Shown here in pieces: positions 23,410-31,557 of a stretch of 35,610 bases of DNA (positions are counted from its first letter, which is position 1; every line of letters starts with the position of its first letter). Source of the DNA: an uncultured Clostridia bacterium (GTDB lineage Bacteria; Bacillota; Clostridia; Christensenellales; Aristaeellaceae). The position numbers and the translations under genes were made by a program. The notes under the pieces were generated by a model. The model saw only the letters and a list, made by a program, of their open reading frames with translations, searched no databases and was not told the origin of the DNA. Location of the stretch: positions 1-35,610 of the forward strand of contig CALVVZ010000009.1 of assembly GCA_944364075.1 (NCBI GenBank). Reading direction: 5' to 3'.

Positions 23410-24777
23410 ATGCCTGCCCGCACCAAAGACATGACCCGAGGCAATCCTACGCGGCTTATTTTGACCTTTTGCCTGCCCATCATTGCGGGAAATCTGTTTC
23501 AGCAGCTTTACAGTCTGGTGGACACCCTGGTCATCGGCCAGGTGGAGGGGGTGACGGCGCTGGCTGCCGTCTCCTCCGCCGGGTGGCTGGACTGGCTGGT
23601 GCTGGGTCTGGCCATGGGTCTGGCCCAGGGCTTTTCTATCCAGGTTGCCCAATGCTTCGGTGCAGAAGATTATGACGGCCTGCGCTGCGCCGTGGGACAA
23701 AGCATCTTGCTGGCTGCCGGCGTGGTGGCATTGCTCACCGTGCTCTCCCAATCTCTGCTCTATCCCACGCTGGTGTTGCTCCGTTCTCCTGAAAATACCA
23801 TTGACCTCACCTGCCAATACCTGCGCATCATCTTCAGCGGCATTACGCTGGTGATGGGCTTTAACCTGCTATCGGGCATCCTGCGTTCCCTAGGTGACAG
23901 CCGAACGCCCCTATACGCCATGACAGCGGCAGCCATATGCAACATCGTGCTGGATATTCTTTTCGTGGCGACCTTCCGCTGGGGCGTAGCGGGCGTGGCC
24001 ATTGCCACGGTGATTTCCCAGGGAGTCTCCTGTCTGATCTGCCTGGCTGCGCTAAGAAAGATTCCTTTTCTACGTCTTTCCCGTGCCGACCTGCGGCCCG
24101 ATGCAAAAACCATGCGCAGCCTGTTACGCCTGGGGCTCCCGGTATCCTTTCAGAACGGTATCATTGCCATTGGCGGACTGGTGCTGCAAGGCGTGGTAAA
24201 CAGCTTCGGCTTTATTTTCATGGCCGGCTTCAACGCCGCCACACGGCTCACCGGGTTGATCGAGCTGGCCGGTTCCTCCCTTGGCAGCGCTATGGGCACT
24301 TTCGCCGGGCAAAATCTGGGCGCCGGCCGTTTGGACCGGGTACAGCTTGGCCTGCGCCGCGCTTCCCAGATCGCCGTGGGCATGGCGCTGTTTGTGGCAG
24401 CGTGCATGCTTCTGTGGGGCAAGCAGTTGCTGTCGTTGTTCATTAACGATCAGCCGGAGCTGGTGGATCAGGTACTCACGGTGGGATACCGTTACCTGAG
24501 CGTCATGAGCCTGGGACTGTTCATGCTCTACCTGCTCTTTGTTTACCGTTCCACCCTGCAAGGGCTTGGCGACACCATGATCCCCATGGTTTCCGGCATG
24601 GTGGAGCTGGCCATGCGCATTGGCTGCGCGCTGCTGCTGCCATTGTTGGTCGGCGAATGGGGCGTTTATATTGCGGAGATCTCCGCCTGGATTGGCGCTG
24701 CCATCCTGTTGATCTGGGGGTATTACCACAGAATGCGTCATCTTCGCGCTCGCATTTCCGCCAAAGCCGCGCTGTAA
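23410..24777 (+). CDS. MATE-family multidrug/cation exporter
   Basis: The 455-residue protein has twelve hydrophobic segments in two homologous halves, with the MATE patterns LPIIAGNLFQQLYSLVDTLVIG near the start and GLPVSFQNGIIAIGG at the beginning of the second half (about 240). These exporters use a sodium or proton gradient to expel organic cations and other compounds. AAAGGAG lies 11 bases before the ATG. It follows sigF by 111 bases without an obvious terminator, so it could be read through from the spoIIA operon or use the weak promoter in the gap. Confidence 0.94.
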   Translation: MPARTKDMTRGNPTRLILTFCLPIIAGNLFQQLYSLVDTLVIGQVEGVTALAAVSSAGWLDWLVLGLAMGLAQGFSIQVAQCFGAEDYDGLRCAVGQSILLAAGVVALLTVLSQSLLYPTLVLLRSPENTIDLTCQYLRIIFSGITLVMGFNLLSGILRSLGDSRTPLYAMTAAAICNIVLDILFVATFRWGVAGVAIATVISQGVSCLICLAALRKIPFLRLSRADLRPDAKTMRSLLRLGLPVSFQNGIIAIGGLVLQGVVNSFGFIFMAGFNAATRLTGLIELAGSSLGSAMGTFAGQNLGAGRLDRVQLGLRRASQIAVGMALFVAACMLLWGKQLLSLFINDQPELVDQVLTVGYRYLSVMSLGLFMLYLLFVYRSTLQGLGDTMIPMVSGMVELAMRIGCALLLPLLVGEWGVYIAEISAWIGAAILLIWGYYHRMRHLRARISAKAAL

Positions 24778-24938
24778 CCGTCCGGCCTGTGATCGATCCG
24801 GCCAACCAGAGGCCGTCCAAAGTTGTAAGGAATGGATGCTGCAAACAAAATCAACGACCCGCCAAAGTGCTGTTTTTCATACATGTAAAACAGCGATCGC
24901 AAAGCAGCTTAGCTTTTCTAAGAAAAACCCAGCGCGCA

Positions 24939-25004
24939 GACAAAGTATTTGATTTCGAAATTCTTACGAGTTTTCATTGCATACTTGCAAACGCAGGGGT
25001 TTCG
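24939..25004 (+). repeat. Dispersed intergenic repeat, copy 1
   Basis: This 66-base segment starts with GACAAAGTAT and ends with a run containing CTTGCAAACGCAG and TTTCG. A second copy of 67 bases, with the same ends and order, is at 35544-35610. It carries no coding frame and continues into the two hairpins to its right. Confidence 0.6.
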
Positions 25005-25145
25005 CGCCTGCGGGCGCGACCAAAGGGCTTTCCGATCGCCCTTTGGAAACCTTCGGCCCCATACGCTATGAAATAATTGCAAGTTAGGAAGCTTGAAGTT
25101 TCAGTGTTCTTGTATATGAAAAAAACATGCCTTTTTCGACGGTCC

Positions 25146-25180
25146 GCGCCCCTTCTTTCTATGGGAGGGGGCGCTTTGTT
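25146..25180 (+). terminator. Terminator-like hairpin before the secreted-protein gene
   Basis: GCGCCCC (25146-25152) and GGGGCGC (25168-25174) form a 7-bp GC stem, followed by TTTGTT. It is about 370 bases past the MATE stop, so it may end an unannotated transcript from the preceding gap or insulate the promoter to its right. Confidence 0.5.
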
Positions 25181-25192
25181 ACAATTCAGCCG

Positions 25193-25220
25193 TTCAGACG
25201 CTCCTGGATTATGCTATAAT
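25193..25220 (+). promoter_or_regulatory. Extended -10 promoter of the secreted-protein gene
   Basis: A perfect TATAAT (25215-25220) is preceded by TGC, giving an extended -10. A weak -35, TTCAGA (25193-25198), lies 16 bases upstream. Transcription would start about 45 bases before the ATG at 25271. Confidence 0.65.
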
Positions 25221-25270
25221 GAAAAAAAGACGCCTTCCGGCGCAGCCTACAATGAAAGAGGTAGTTCATA

Positions 25271-26740
25271 ATGAGAAAAAGCATACTTGCCCTGATGCTC
25301 AGTTTAACGCTTCTCATGCTTCTGCCCTGGGTCTGCGCATCGGCCAACCAGTGGGGGCTGTCCAGCGAACTGTACGACGCCGTTTCCAGCGCCGGCAACA
25401 CCTGGGATAGCTACAACAGCACCAAGGCGCAGACGTCTGGAACCGTCGCGATCCTGGGCTCGCGCTACCATAACGTGCTCATGTGCCTGGTGGATGGCAC
25501 GCTCCGCACCTATACCAAGGCGGTGTATCAGCCTGATGACCAAGCAGAGCGTGTCACCCTGGATGCGGCAGGAAACGGCTTTGTCCTCTCTTATGGGCCT
25601 GCGGAAAGCTACACCTTCACCTTAAACGCGGAAGGATACCTGCTGGAAAAAGCGCAGGTAGGCGATCTGACCTTGACCGGTTGCTGGAATGAGGAAGGTC
25701 AGGATATTTACCGCTACGAAGCCGTCCAAGGCGCAGAGAGCGTTGTATGGTACTCCACGCAGCACCTGGGGGATTTCAATATTTCCCTATTCCCCCGCAG
25801 CATTTCAGAGATCCGCCGGATGAACGTGCTTCAGGGCGCCCTGAAGGACGGCAGCAGTCTTTTCCCGCGCTCAGACGGGGATGTGCCTTCCATCGGACGC
25901 TATGCGCAGGTGGGCCAGGGCACGGAGGCCGTTTATTCCGCCCCCTATGGCGAAAACGCGTGGCGTGCCGCGGACGGCAAAGCAGCCGTGGGGTTGAACG
26001 GCGAATTATGGCTTCTGCGCACATTTTATGACGACTTCACCGGAGAGGCCTATGCGTGCATCCGCTATGCGGTCAGCCAGCGCACCCAGCGTATCGGCTA
26101 CATCCGCGGCACCGTGCTGGAACCGGACGCCGATACCGCCTGGGCGGAAGACAGCACCTCCTGGCGGCCCTATGACGAGTTGCTGAACGTAAGCCTGCGC
26201 GCCGTCTGCGATACCTACCTGACCGACGACCCGGATGTATCCCAGTATCCGCAGTTTGATGTACCTGCTGGCACGCTGTTCAACTGCATGGCACTGTACG
26301 GCGAATCCTATGCCTATGTCGGCGCGGAGGTCCGCGACGGCCAGTTTGTGGATGGCGGCGCCATCGTATGGGGATTTGTCCCTCTGCGGGATCTGGAACC
26401 TCTCTACGCCCAGGAAGCTTCCCAGTCCGTTCGTGATCGCCTGATCGGCACATGGGCCATTACCGCGGGCGGCAACATGATCGACGATCCCATCACATTC
26501 TTCGCCGATGGCACCTATCAGGCTTCCGTCACACAGGGAACCTGGACCGTGCGCGAATACAACGCCTTCTGCAACCTGTACTGGAATGATCCGCCCTATG
26601 AGCTGTGGCTTACGGAGGAAGATACCGGCCGTGTGACCGTGCGCGGGCTTTCCTTTGACAGCAACGGCTTCTCCCTTTCCAACAGCGAGGGCAGCGGCGG
26701 CTACGAGCCTGCCGTTCTGCTTCCCGGCAACAATGGATAA
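25271..26740 (+). CDS. Secreted protein of unknown function
   Basis: The 489-residue protein starts with a clear signal peptide: MRKS, a 17-residue hydrophobic core, and probable cleavage after ASA at about residue 25. There is no lipobox cysteine and no later membrane anchor, so it should be released or loosely held. The mature part is acidic and rich in aromatic residues. A stretch near 215-280 (AVYSAPYGENAWRAADG to RIGYIRG) looks like an SH3-type module. The last 95 residues (LIGTWAI, then ITFFADGTYQ and TWTV) resemble a lipocalin-like repeat found in many Clostridia secreted proteins. I recognise no catalytic motif. AGAGG lies 9 bases before the ATG. It is a single-gene unit and meets the minus-strand operon 10 bases after its stop. 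Confidence 0.85.
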   Translation: MRKSILALMLSLTLLMLLPWVCASANQWGLSSELYDAVSSAGNTWDSYNSTKAQTSGTVAILGSRYHNVLMCLVDGTLRTYTKAVYQPDDQAERVTLDAAGNGFVLSYGPAESYTFTLNAEGYLLEKAQVGDLTLTGCWNEEGQDIYRYEAVQGAESVVWYSTQHLGDFNISLFPRSISEIRRMNVLQGALKDGSSLFPRSDGDVPSIGRYAQVGQGTEAVYSAPYGENAWRAADGKAAVGLNGELWLLRTFYDDFTGEAYACIRYAVSQRTQRIGYIRGTVLEPDADTAWAEDSTSWRPYDELLNVSLRAVCDTYLTDDPDVSQYPQFDVPAGTLFNCMALYGESYAYVGAEVRDGQFVDGGAIVWGFVPLRDLEPLYAQEASQSVRDRLIGTWAITAGGNMIDDPITFFADGTYQASVTQGTWTVREYNAFCNLYWNDPPYELWLTEEDTGRVTVRGLSFDSNGFSLSNSEGSGGYEPAVLLPGNNG

Positions 26741-26750
26741 GTGCCAGGTT

Positions 26751-27398
26751 TCACCGCCCGGCTTCCAGTTGGTCGCGCAAGCGGAACATCTCCCGCTCCA
26801 GCCGTTTGGTCTCCCGAGCGATACCTGCCGCGTCCAGAACGCCCTCATCCGTATCCAGGATAAACGGTTCGCCTACGATGCAACGGAACCGTTTGCCAAA
26901 AAAGTAATGGTATTCCCCATTATGATACACCGGTAGCAGCGGCGCGTGCGCCATGTAGGCCAGCGTCACTGCGCCCGGCTTGAAGGGCTGCATCTGCTTT
27001 TGAAAATTGCACTTTCCTTCCGGGCAAATATAAACATGCTCCCGGTCTTTCACCAGGATTCGCTTGCATTGGCGCAGCCAATCCACCGTCACATGGTCCC
27101 GGTCCACGGAAATGCAACCCAGGCGGCGCAACAGCCAGCCAAGGGCCGGTTTTTCCATAAATTCCCTGGCGCTCACGCCATGGATCATCCTGCCGGGAAA
27201 CAGCGTACACAGCGCCGCGCCATCCATGCCGCGCACGTGGTTGCTGACCATAATCATCGGCATACGGAACGCTTCCTCCCGCGCCCGCGCCGTGGCATAG
27301 GATATTTTCGGGCGGAACGCCAGACGGATCAGTCCCATCAACAGCCAGCGGATTCCATGGTTCAGCGCATTGTTGGCCGCGCGCAAAAAGCCGTTCAT
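26751..27398 (-). CDS. 1-acylglycerol-3-phosphate acyltransferase family protein (PlsC-like)
   Basis: The 215-residue protein carries the acyltransferase HX4D motif, H54 to D59 in SNHVRGMDG, and the second motif in the variant PEGKC (126-130) in place of the usual EGTRS. One hydrophobic N-terminal segment (about 15-30) would seat it on the membrane. PlsC enzymes acylate lysophosphatidic acid to phosphatidic acid. The changed second motif leaves room for another acyl acceptor. The ATG overlaps the stop of the upstream HAD gene (ATGA). It is the last gene of the ilvE operon, and no terminator is visible before the convergent gene. Confidence 0.9.
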   Translation of the reverse strand: MNGFLRAANNALNHGIRWLLMGLIRLAFRPKISYATARAREEAFRMPMIMVSNHVRGMDGAALCTLFPGRMIHGVSAREFMEKPALGWLLRRLGCISVDRDHVTVDWLRQCKRILVKDREHVYICPEGKCNFQKQMQPFKPGAVTLAYMAHAPLLPVYHNGEYHYFFGKRFRCIVGEPFILDTDEGVLDAAGIARETKRLEREMFRLRDQLEAGR

Positions 27399-28237
27399 GC
27401 GTCCTCCTTATCCAATACAAAACGTCGCACCGCTTCCGCCACCCCAAAGCGGTCATTGGCCAGCGTGCGGTATTTCGCTGCGGCCTTCGCGCCGGGCGTG
27501 GCGTTTTCCATGGCGACCCCCACGCCGGCACAGGCCAGCATGGGAATATCATTCTCATGATCCCCCAGCGTCATCACCTGGTCCATGGACAGGCCCAAGC
27601 GCTTCGCCAAGGCTGCGACGGCGGCTCCTTTATTCACGCCACAGGCCATGATTTCCAGGTTATTGCACCAGCTGCTGCTGACCTCCACCCCAGGCATGCT
27701 GCGGGCGATTTCCCCGCGAATCGTTTCCAGCACGCCGCTCATGGCTTCGTCCACCACCACCATTTTATGGACGCCACGCGATGCGATCTTCGTCAAGCCC
27801 TCCGCAAGGCTGCTGTAGATATGCGTATGTCCGCCGGGGCGGCGCAGATTGGTTCCCACATTGATTTCCCAGTCCTCGCTGGGCACGGCGTTGATGACCA
27901 GGTCATTTCCGCTGAACAATTCAAAATGCAATCCAGAAAAACGGTTGAATGTCTGGCAAAGGGCCTCCACGTCCTCCTTGCGCATGGTGCGGCTGCTGAC
28001 GCAGCAACCGTGCGGGACATCCAGGCAGTAACTTCCATTCAGCGCCAGGATATGCGCGTTCACCCCGGCATCCGAAGCAAAAAAACTCATATCCTCCGGC
28101 ATGCGGCCGCTGCACAGCGCCACATGAACGCCGCGTGCGCTGGCTTGCCGCAAGGCAAGCAGATTCGGCTCCGGTATACCCTTCGTGCCATGAATCAAGA
28201 GCGTTCCATCCATGTCCGTAGCGATCAATCGTATCAT
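27395..28237 (-). CDS. Cof-type HAD-superfamily phosphatase
   Basis: The 280-residue protein has HAD motif I DMDGTL (D8, D10), CSGR as motif II, an inserted IIB cap domain in the middle, and the motif IV region GDHENDIPML preceded by GVNKGAA. This is the typical Cof/YwpJ layout, and such enzymes hydrolyse sugar phosphates or flavin-type phosphates. ATG at 28237 is preferred: GGGAG is 7 bases upstream, whereas the ATG two codons earlier is only one base from it. It lies 23 bases after the pseudouridine synthase and overlaps the acyltransferase gene. Confidence 0.92.
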   Translation of the reverse strand: MIRLIATDMDGTLLIHGTKGIPEPNLLALRQASARGVHVALCSGRMPEDMSFFASDAGVNAHILALNGSYCLDVPHGCCVSSRTMRKEDVEALCQTFNRFSGLHFELFSGNDLVINAVPSEDWEINVGTNLRRPGGHTHIYSSLAEGLTKIASRGVHKMVVVDEAMSGVLETIRGEIARSMPGVEVSSSWCNNLEIMACGVNKGAAVAALAKRLGLSMDQVMTLGDHENDIPMLACAGVGVAMENATPGAKAAAKYRTLANDRFGVAEAVRRFVLDKEDA

Positions 28238-28260
28238 GGTCATACTCCCATTGCAGCGTT

Positions 28261-29121
28261 TCAGAAGGGGCAGGGAATGGTGAAGGTCCGGCCTTCCACC
28301 TCCGGCAGACGGCCACCTGTCTTCAGCGTCAGGCGGGTAGCGCAGAGCATTAGCCGCCTCGCCTTTTGGGCCCGGTTGAAAGCGCGATCCCCGTAAACAT
28401 CGTCCCCCAGGAGCGGATGTCCCAATGCGGCCATATGCGCGCGAATCTGATGGGTGCGCCCGGTAATCAGTTCCACCCGTAGGCGGCTCACCGGCCCGGC
28501 TTCCAGGGTTTCATAGGCCGTAGCAATGGGTTTGCTACCCGGCGTCTCATGATCGCAGATGGTCACCCGAGCCGCAACGGCATCCTTGGTCAGGTAGGCC
28601 CGGCACAAGGCTTGAGGTGGCTTTGGAATGCCCCGCACCAGGCAGGTGTATTCCTTCTGGGGAAGGCGTTCACGGAAAGCGGTCTCCAGAATCTCCTGCG
28701 CCTGCGGAGTCTTGGCAAACAGCAGCAATCCGCTGGTCTGATTGTCCAGGCGATGCACCGGCTGCGGCGTAGTTACGCCGCCCTGTTGCCGGATATACCG
28801 AGCTGCCAGATCCGTAAGCGTTGCACCGCCTCCGTCATCCTCGGTGACGGAAATGCCCGGCCGTTTGTTGATCAGCAGCATATGATCGTCCTCATATACC
28901 ACATCCAACGCCGGCGTTTGTTCCATTACGTACACCTGCGCCAGTTCCCCGCCCCGCACCCGGAGCTCGGGCCTGACGCGCTTTCCGTCCAGCTTCACAT
29001 CCCGATGGATAAAAGCATCCCGAAGCGCCCAGGACGGGAGCTCCGGGAAAGTACGGCGCAGCGCAGCGTCCAACCGCTGACCGGAAAGCGCCGGATCAAT
29101 ATGTGTTTGATAGCAGGCCAT
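28261..29121 (-). CDS. RluA-family pseudouridine synthase
   Basis: The 286-residue protein has an N-terminal S4-like RNA-binding domain (about 11-66) and the catalytic motif HRLDNQTSG, with the nucleophile at D126. LITGRTHQIRAH and GDDVYGD, characteristic of the RluA class, follow. It converts specific uridines to pseudouridine in rRNA or tRNA. The target site cannot be assigned. The ATG shares one base with the TGA of the upstream gene (TGATG), so the genes are coupled. Confidence 0.94.
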   Translation of the reverse strand: MACYQTHIDPALSGQRLDAALRRTFPELPSWALRDAFIHRDVKLDGKRVRPELRVRGGELAQVYVMEQTPALDVVYEDDHMLLINKRPGISVTEDDGGGATLTDLAARYIRQQGGVTTPQPVHRLDNQTSGLLLFAKTPQAQEILETAFRERLPQKEYTCLVRGIPKPPQALCRAYLTKDAVAARVTICDHETPGSKPIATAYETLEAGPVSRLRVELITGRTHQIRAHMAALGHPLLGDDVYGDRAFNRAQKARRLMLCATRLTLKTGGRLPEVEGRTFTIPCPF

Positions 29122-30158
29122 CAGTGCATCACCGCCGATTTGATCAGCGCCCAGCGGGGCGTCTGCTGATAAATCATCCGAACGCCCTCCAGCATGGCGG
29201 ACGTAGGGACCACCAGCAGCAAAGAGGAAAGTACCTCGTTCATCTCTTCCAGGGAGACGCCCTGCTTGGCCAGCATGCGAAGATCCTCCACCGCTTCCTC
29301 CAGCGTGATCTCAGGACGCACCGCGCCGCGCAGCAGGCCTTGCATCATTTGTGTCAAAGGGATCTCTTCCGGAAAAGCGCCATTGATCGCGCCGATCAGG
29401 ATGGTTTCATTCATTTCAAAAGCAAGTTCCTTATGCCGTACCTCATGGATCAACCGCTCCGGCTCTGCCAAGCCCGGATGGAGCAGCACCATGGCTCCCT
29501 GCTCATCGTAGAAATAGTCATAGGAAGCCCGAAGAAAACGCATGGCCAGATATGTGTCCGCCGTGTCGCCCCCCAGCACATCCGTCAGCAGATGACGCAA
29601 GGGCTGACCATAATGAAGAAATCCACTGATATAAAGCAGGCCGCGTATGGTCGCGTCAAAGCGAAACACCAACTGCCGTATCTTTTCATGCTCCGGCATC
29701 TCCAGCGCGTGGCGCAAGGGAGCAAACAGTGCCTGTGGCAGGCAGAGGATAAACCGGTCCTCTTCCTGACGCAAGAAGCACCACATTCGAGCCAACAAGG
29801 ACTCAGCCGCGGCAGCCTCCTCCACATCCATCAGCTCCGCTTCTCCATCAAAAAGCAGCATGCGTTCCACCAGCATGTGCTCCTGCACTGAAAGCAGCGC
29901 AGCTTCCCGCGGAAGCTGCGCCAGCACGCGACGCTGCAAGCTCTCCACCGTGTGCAGTACGCTTTGACCCTTCTGCTCTCCCGCCTCATAGGACGCGGCC
30001 CAGAGCTGCTCCACATGCGCATCGTCACAGTTGGAAAACAATCCGAAGCTCCGATAGGCTGACAGTCTTTTTTCGCACGCCTCCAGCTGTTGCAGCCGCA
30101 GCACGCTCATGGTCTTATCCGCCCAATTCAGCGTTTGTACATTGCTTTCCCGTTGCAT
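29121..30158 (-). CDS. Conserved-looking protein of unknown function (345 residues)
   Basis: The product is soluble, acidic and leucine-rich, and predicted mainly helical, without signal peptide, membrane segment or metal-binding cysteines. I do not recognise a family. It has a good ribosome site (GGGGAGG, 5 bases before the ATG), ordinary codon use, and is embedded in an operon between ilvE (44-base gap) and the pseudouridine synthase (overlap), so it is a real gene. Nothing in the sequence points to an enzymatic motif. A structural or regulatory role is equally possible. Confidence 0.85.
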   Translation of the reverse strand: MQRESNVQTLNWADKTMSVLRLQQLEACEKRLSAYRSFGLFSNCDDAHVEQLWAASYEAGEQKGQSVLHTVESLQRRVLAQLPREAALLSVQEHMLVERMLLFDGEAELMDVEEAAAAESLLARMWCFLRQEEDRFILCLPQALFAPLRHALEMPEHEKIRQLVFRFDATIRGLLYISGFLHYGQPLRHLLTDVLGGDTADTYLAMRFLRASYDYFYDEQGAMVLLHPGLAEPERLIHEVRHKELAFEMNETILIGAINGAFPEEIPLTQMMQGLLRGAVRPEITLEEAVEDLRMLAKQGVSLEEMNEVLSSLLLVVPTSAMLEGVRMIYQQTPRWALIKSAVMH

Positions 30159-30202
30159 GAAGCCTCCCCGCCCGCCTCGCGTCTCAAGCGGAGGCGATGT
30201 TT

Positions 30203-31270
30203 TCAGATTTTCACGATCCAGTCGTTCTCATCGGGCAGCTTGCCGTACTGAATGCCCGTCAATGTATCGTAGAGTTTCTGGGATACCTTGCCGATCTGTC
30301 CATCGCCGACGGTAAGCTTTTCCCCTTTCCAGCACAGCTCGCCCACCGGTGAAATCACTGCCGCCGTACCGGTGCCAAAGGCTTCGGTCAGCTTGCCGCT
30401 CTTAATGTCCGCAAAGATTTCCGTGATGTCCAAACGTTTCTCTTCCACCTGATACCCCAACTGTCCGGCCAGGGTCAGCACGCTGTTGCGGGTAATGCCG
30501 GGAAGAATGCTACCATTCAAAGCAGGGGTAACAATCCGGTCGCCATAGGCGAACATCATATTCATGGAACCGACTTCTTCCACATACCGCTGTTCCACGC
30601 CGTCCAGCCACAGCACCTGAGCATATCCCTTCTGCGCGGCAATTTCGCCCGCCAGAATACTGGCGGCATAGTTGCCCGCGCACTTGGTAAAGCCCACGCC
30701 CCCGCGCACCGCGCGGACGTATTCATCCTCCACATAGATACCCACGGGCTTGAGTCCCTCGGCATAATAGGCGCCTACGGGAGATAGGATGATGTAGAAC
30801 AGATACGAATGCGCCGCGTGAACGCCCAGCTGCGCGTCCAGGGCAATCATCGTCGGACGGATATACAAGCTGGTTCCCTCCTGATGGGGAACCCAGTCCC
30901 CTTCAATCTCCAGGAGTTTTTTCAGCCCCGCAAAGGCGAGTTCCTCATCCAGCTTAGGCATGCACAGGCGCTCGGCGCTACGCGACATGCGCTTGAAGTT
31001 CTCCATGGGCCGGAACAGCTGTAGTCCGCCGTCCGCACGGCGATAGCATTTTGTTCCTTCAAAAATAGCCTGACCATAGTGCAGCACCATTGCCGCCGGA
31101 TCAATGGAAAAGTCCCCGTAAGGAACCACGCGGGGATTGATCCAGCCCTTCCCCTTTTCATAGTTCATCAGGAACATATGATCCGTAAAAATCTTGCCGA
31201 AGCCCAGCTTGCTTTCGTCCTGAGGCTTGTCCTTCAGGTTCTGGGCCAACGTTACCTGAATATCCTGCAC
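30203..31270 (-). CDS. ilvE: Branched-chain amino acid aminotransferase
   Basis: The 355-residue protein is a fold-type IV PLP enzyme of the long (ilvE_II) class. The PLP lysine is K196 in GVGFTKCAGNYAAS, with YGQAIFEGTK (65-74), GDFSIDPAAMVLHYG (52-66), EVGSMNMMF and GSILPGITRNSVL also present. It carries out the last step of leucine, isoleucine and valine synthesis and the first step of their breakdown. GTG at 31270 is chosen because GGGAGGAG lies 6 bases upstream. An ATG eight codons earlier would put that ribosome site inside the gene. It heads a five-gene operon behind a near-perfect promoter. Confidence 0.96.
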   Translation of the reverse strand: MQDIQVTLAQNLKDKPQDESKLGFGKIFTDHMFLMNYEKGKGWINPRVVPYGDFSIDPAAMVLHYGQAIFEGTKCYRRADGGLQLFRPMENFKRMSRSAERLCMPKLDEELAFAGLKKLLEIEGDWVPHQEGTSLYIRPTMIALDAQLGVHAAHSYLFYIILSPVGAYYAEGLKPVGIYVEDEYVRAVRGGVGFTKCAGNYAASILAGEIAAQKGYAQVLWLDGVEQRYVEEVGSMNMMFAYGDRIVTPALNGSILPGITRNSVLTLAGQLGYQVEEKRLDITEIFADIKSGKLTEAFGTGTAAVISPVGELCWKGEKLTVGDGQIGKVSQKLYDTLTGIQYGKLPDENDWIVKI

Positions 31271-31330
31271 TGCTGACTCCTCCCATGCTTCCATTCTGCC
31301 GGAATGTGATGTTCTTTTGTGACAGCTACT

Positions 31331-31358
31331 ATTATACCTTCCATCTTTTCCGTGTCAA
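31331..31358 (-). promoter_or_regulatory. Consensus sigma-A promoter of the ilvE operon
   Basis: TTGACA (31353-31358) and TATAAT (31331-31336) on the minus strand are separated by 16 bases. The leader would be about 54 bases, too short for a T-box riboswitch. Confidence 0.88.
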
Positions 31359-31492
31359 GTGTCGAAGGATGCTGAAAGCCATGGTATTTCGTGCTTTTTC
31401 TGGTTTTTTGCAGGTGATTCATCAGAGCAAAGGCCGTCTTTCTTCTGCGCTCTTCAACTGCCGGCTTTCTGTGTTTTCTTCCATTCCTGCCC

Positions 31493-31521
31493 TTTACATG
31501 GATAATATAATCTGTTAGAAT
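31493..31521 (+). promoter_or_regulatory. Sigma-A promoter of the NagD-type phosphatase gene
   Basis: TTTACA (31493-31498) and TAGAAT (31516-31521) are 17 bases apart, with TG one base before the -10. The start would be about 30 bases before the gene. Confidence 0.75.
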
Positions 31522-31557
31522 AGAGTGAAAAATTTTGGAAAAAACGGAGGTGACGCA

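Larger units (their letters stand above)
24778..25270. other. Hairpin-rich intergenic region
   Basis: No gene is convincing in these 493 bases. The stretch contains a perfect 8-bp hairpin (24869-24894), a copy of a dispersed repeat (24939-25004), hairpins at 25003-25018 (CGCGCC/GGCGCG) and 25020-25046 (CCAAAGGGC/GCCCTTTGG), and an 8-bp inverted pair ACTTGCAA/TTGCAAGT at 24983-24990 and 25077-25084 that brackets both. A terminator-like hairpin and the promoter of the secreted-protein gene lie further right. Confidence 0.6.

Noticed and set aside
31271-31330. Possible T-box or leader peptide control of ilvE
   Set aside because: The leader from the consensus promoter is only about 54 bases, and no run of branched-chain codons or T-box sequence is present.
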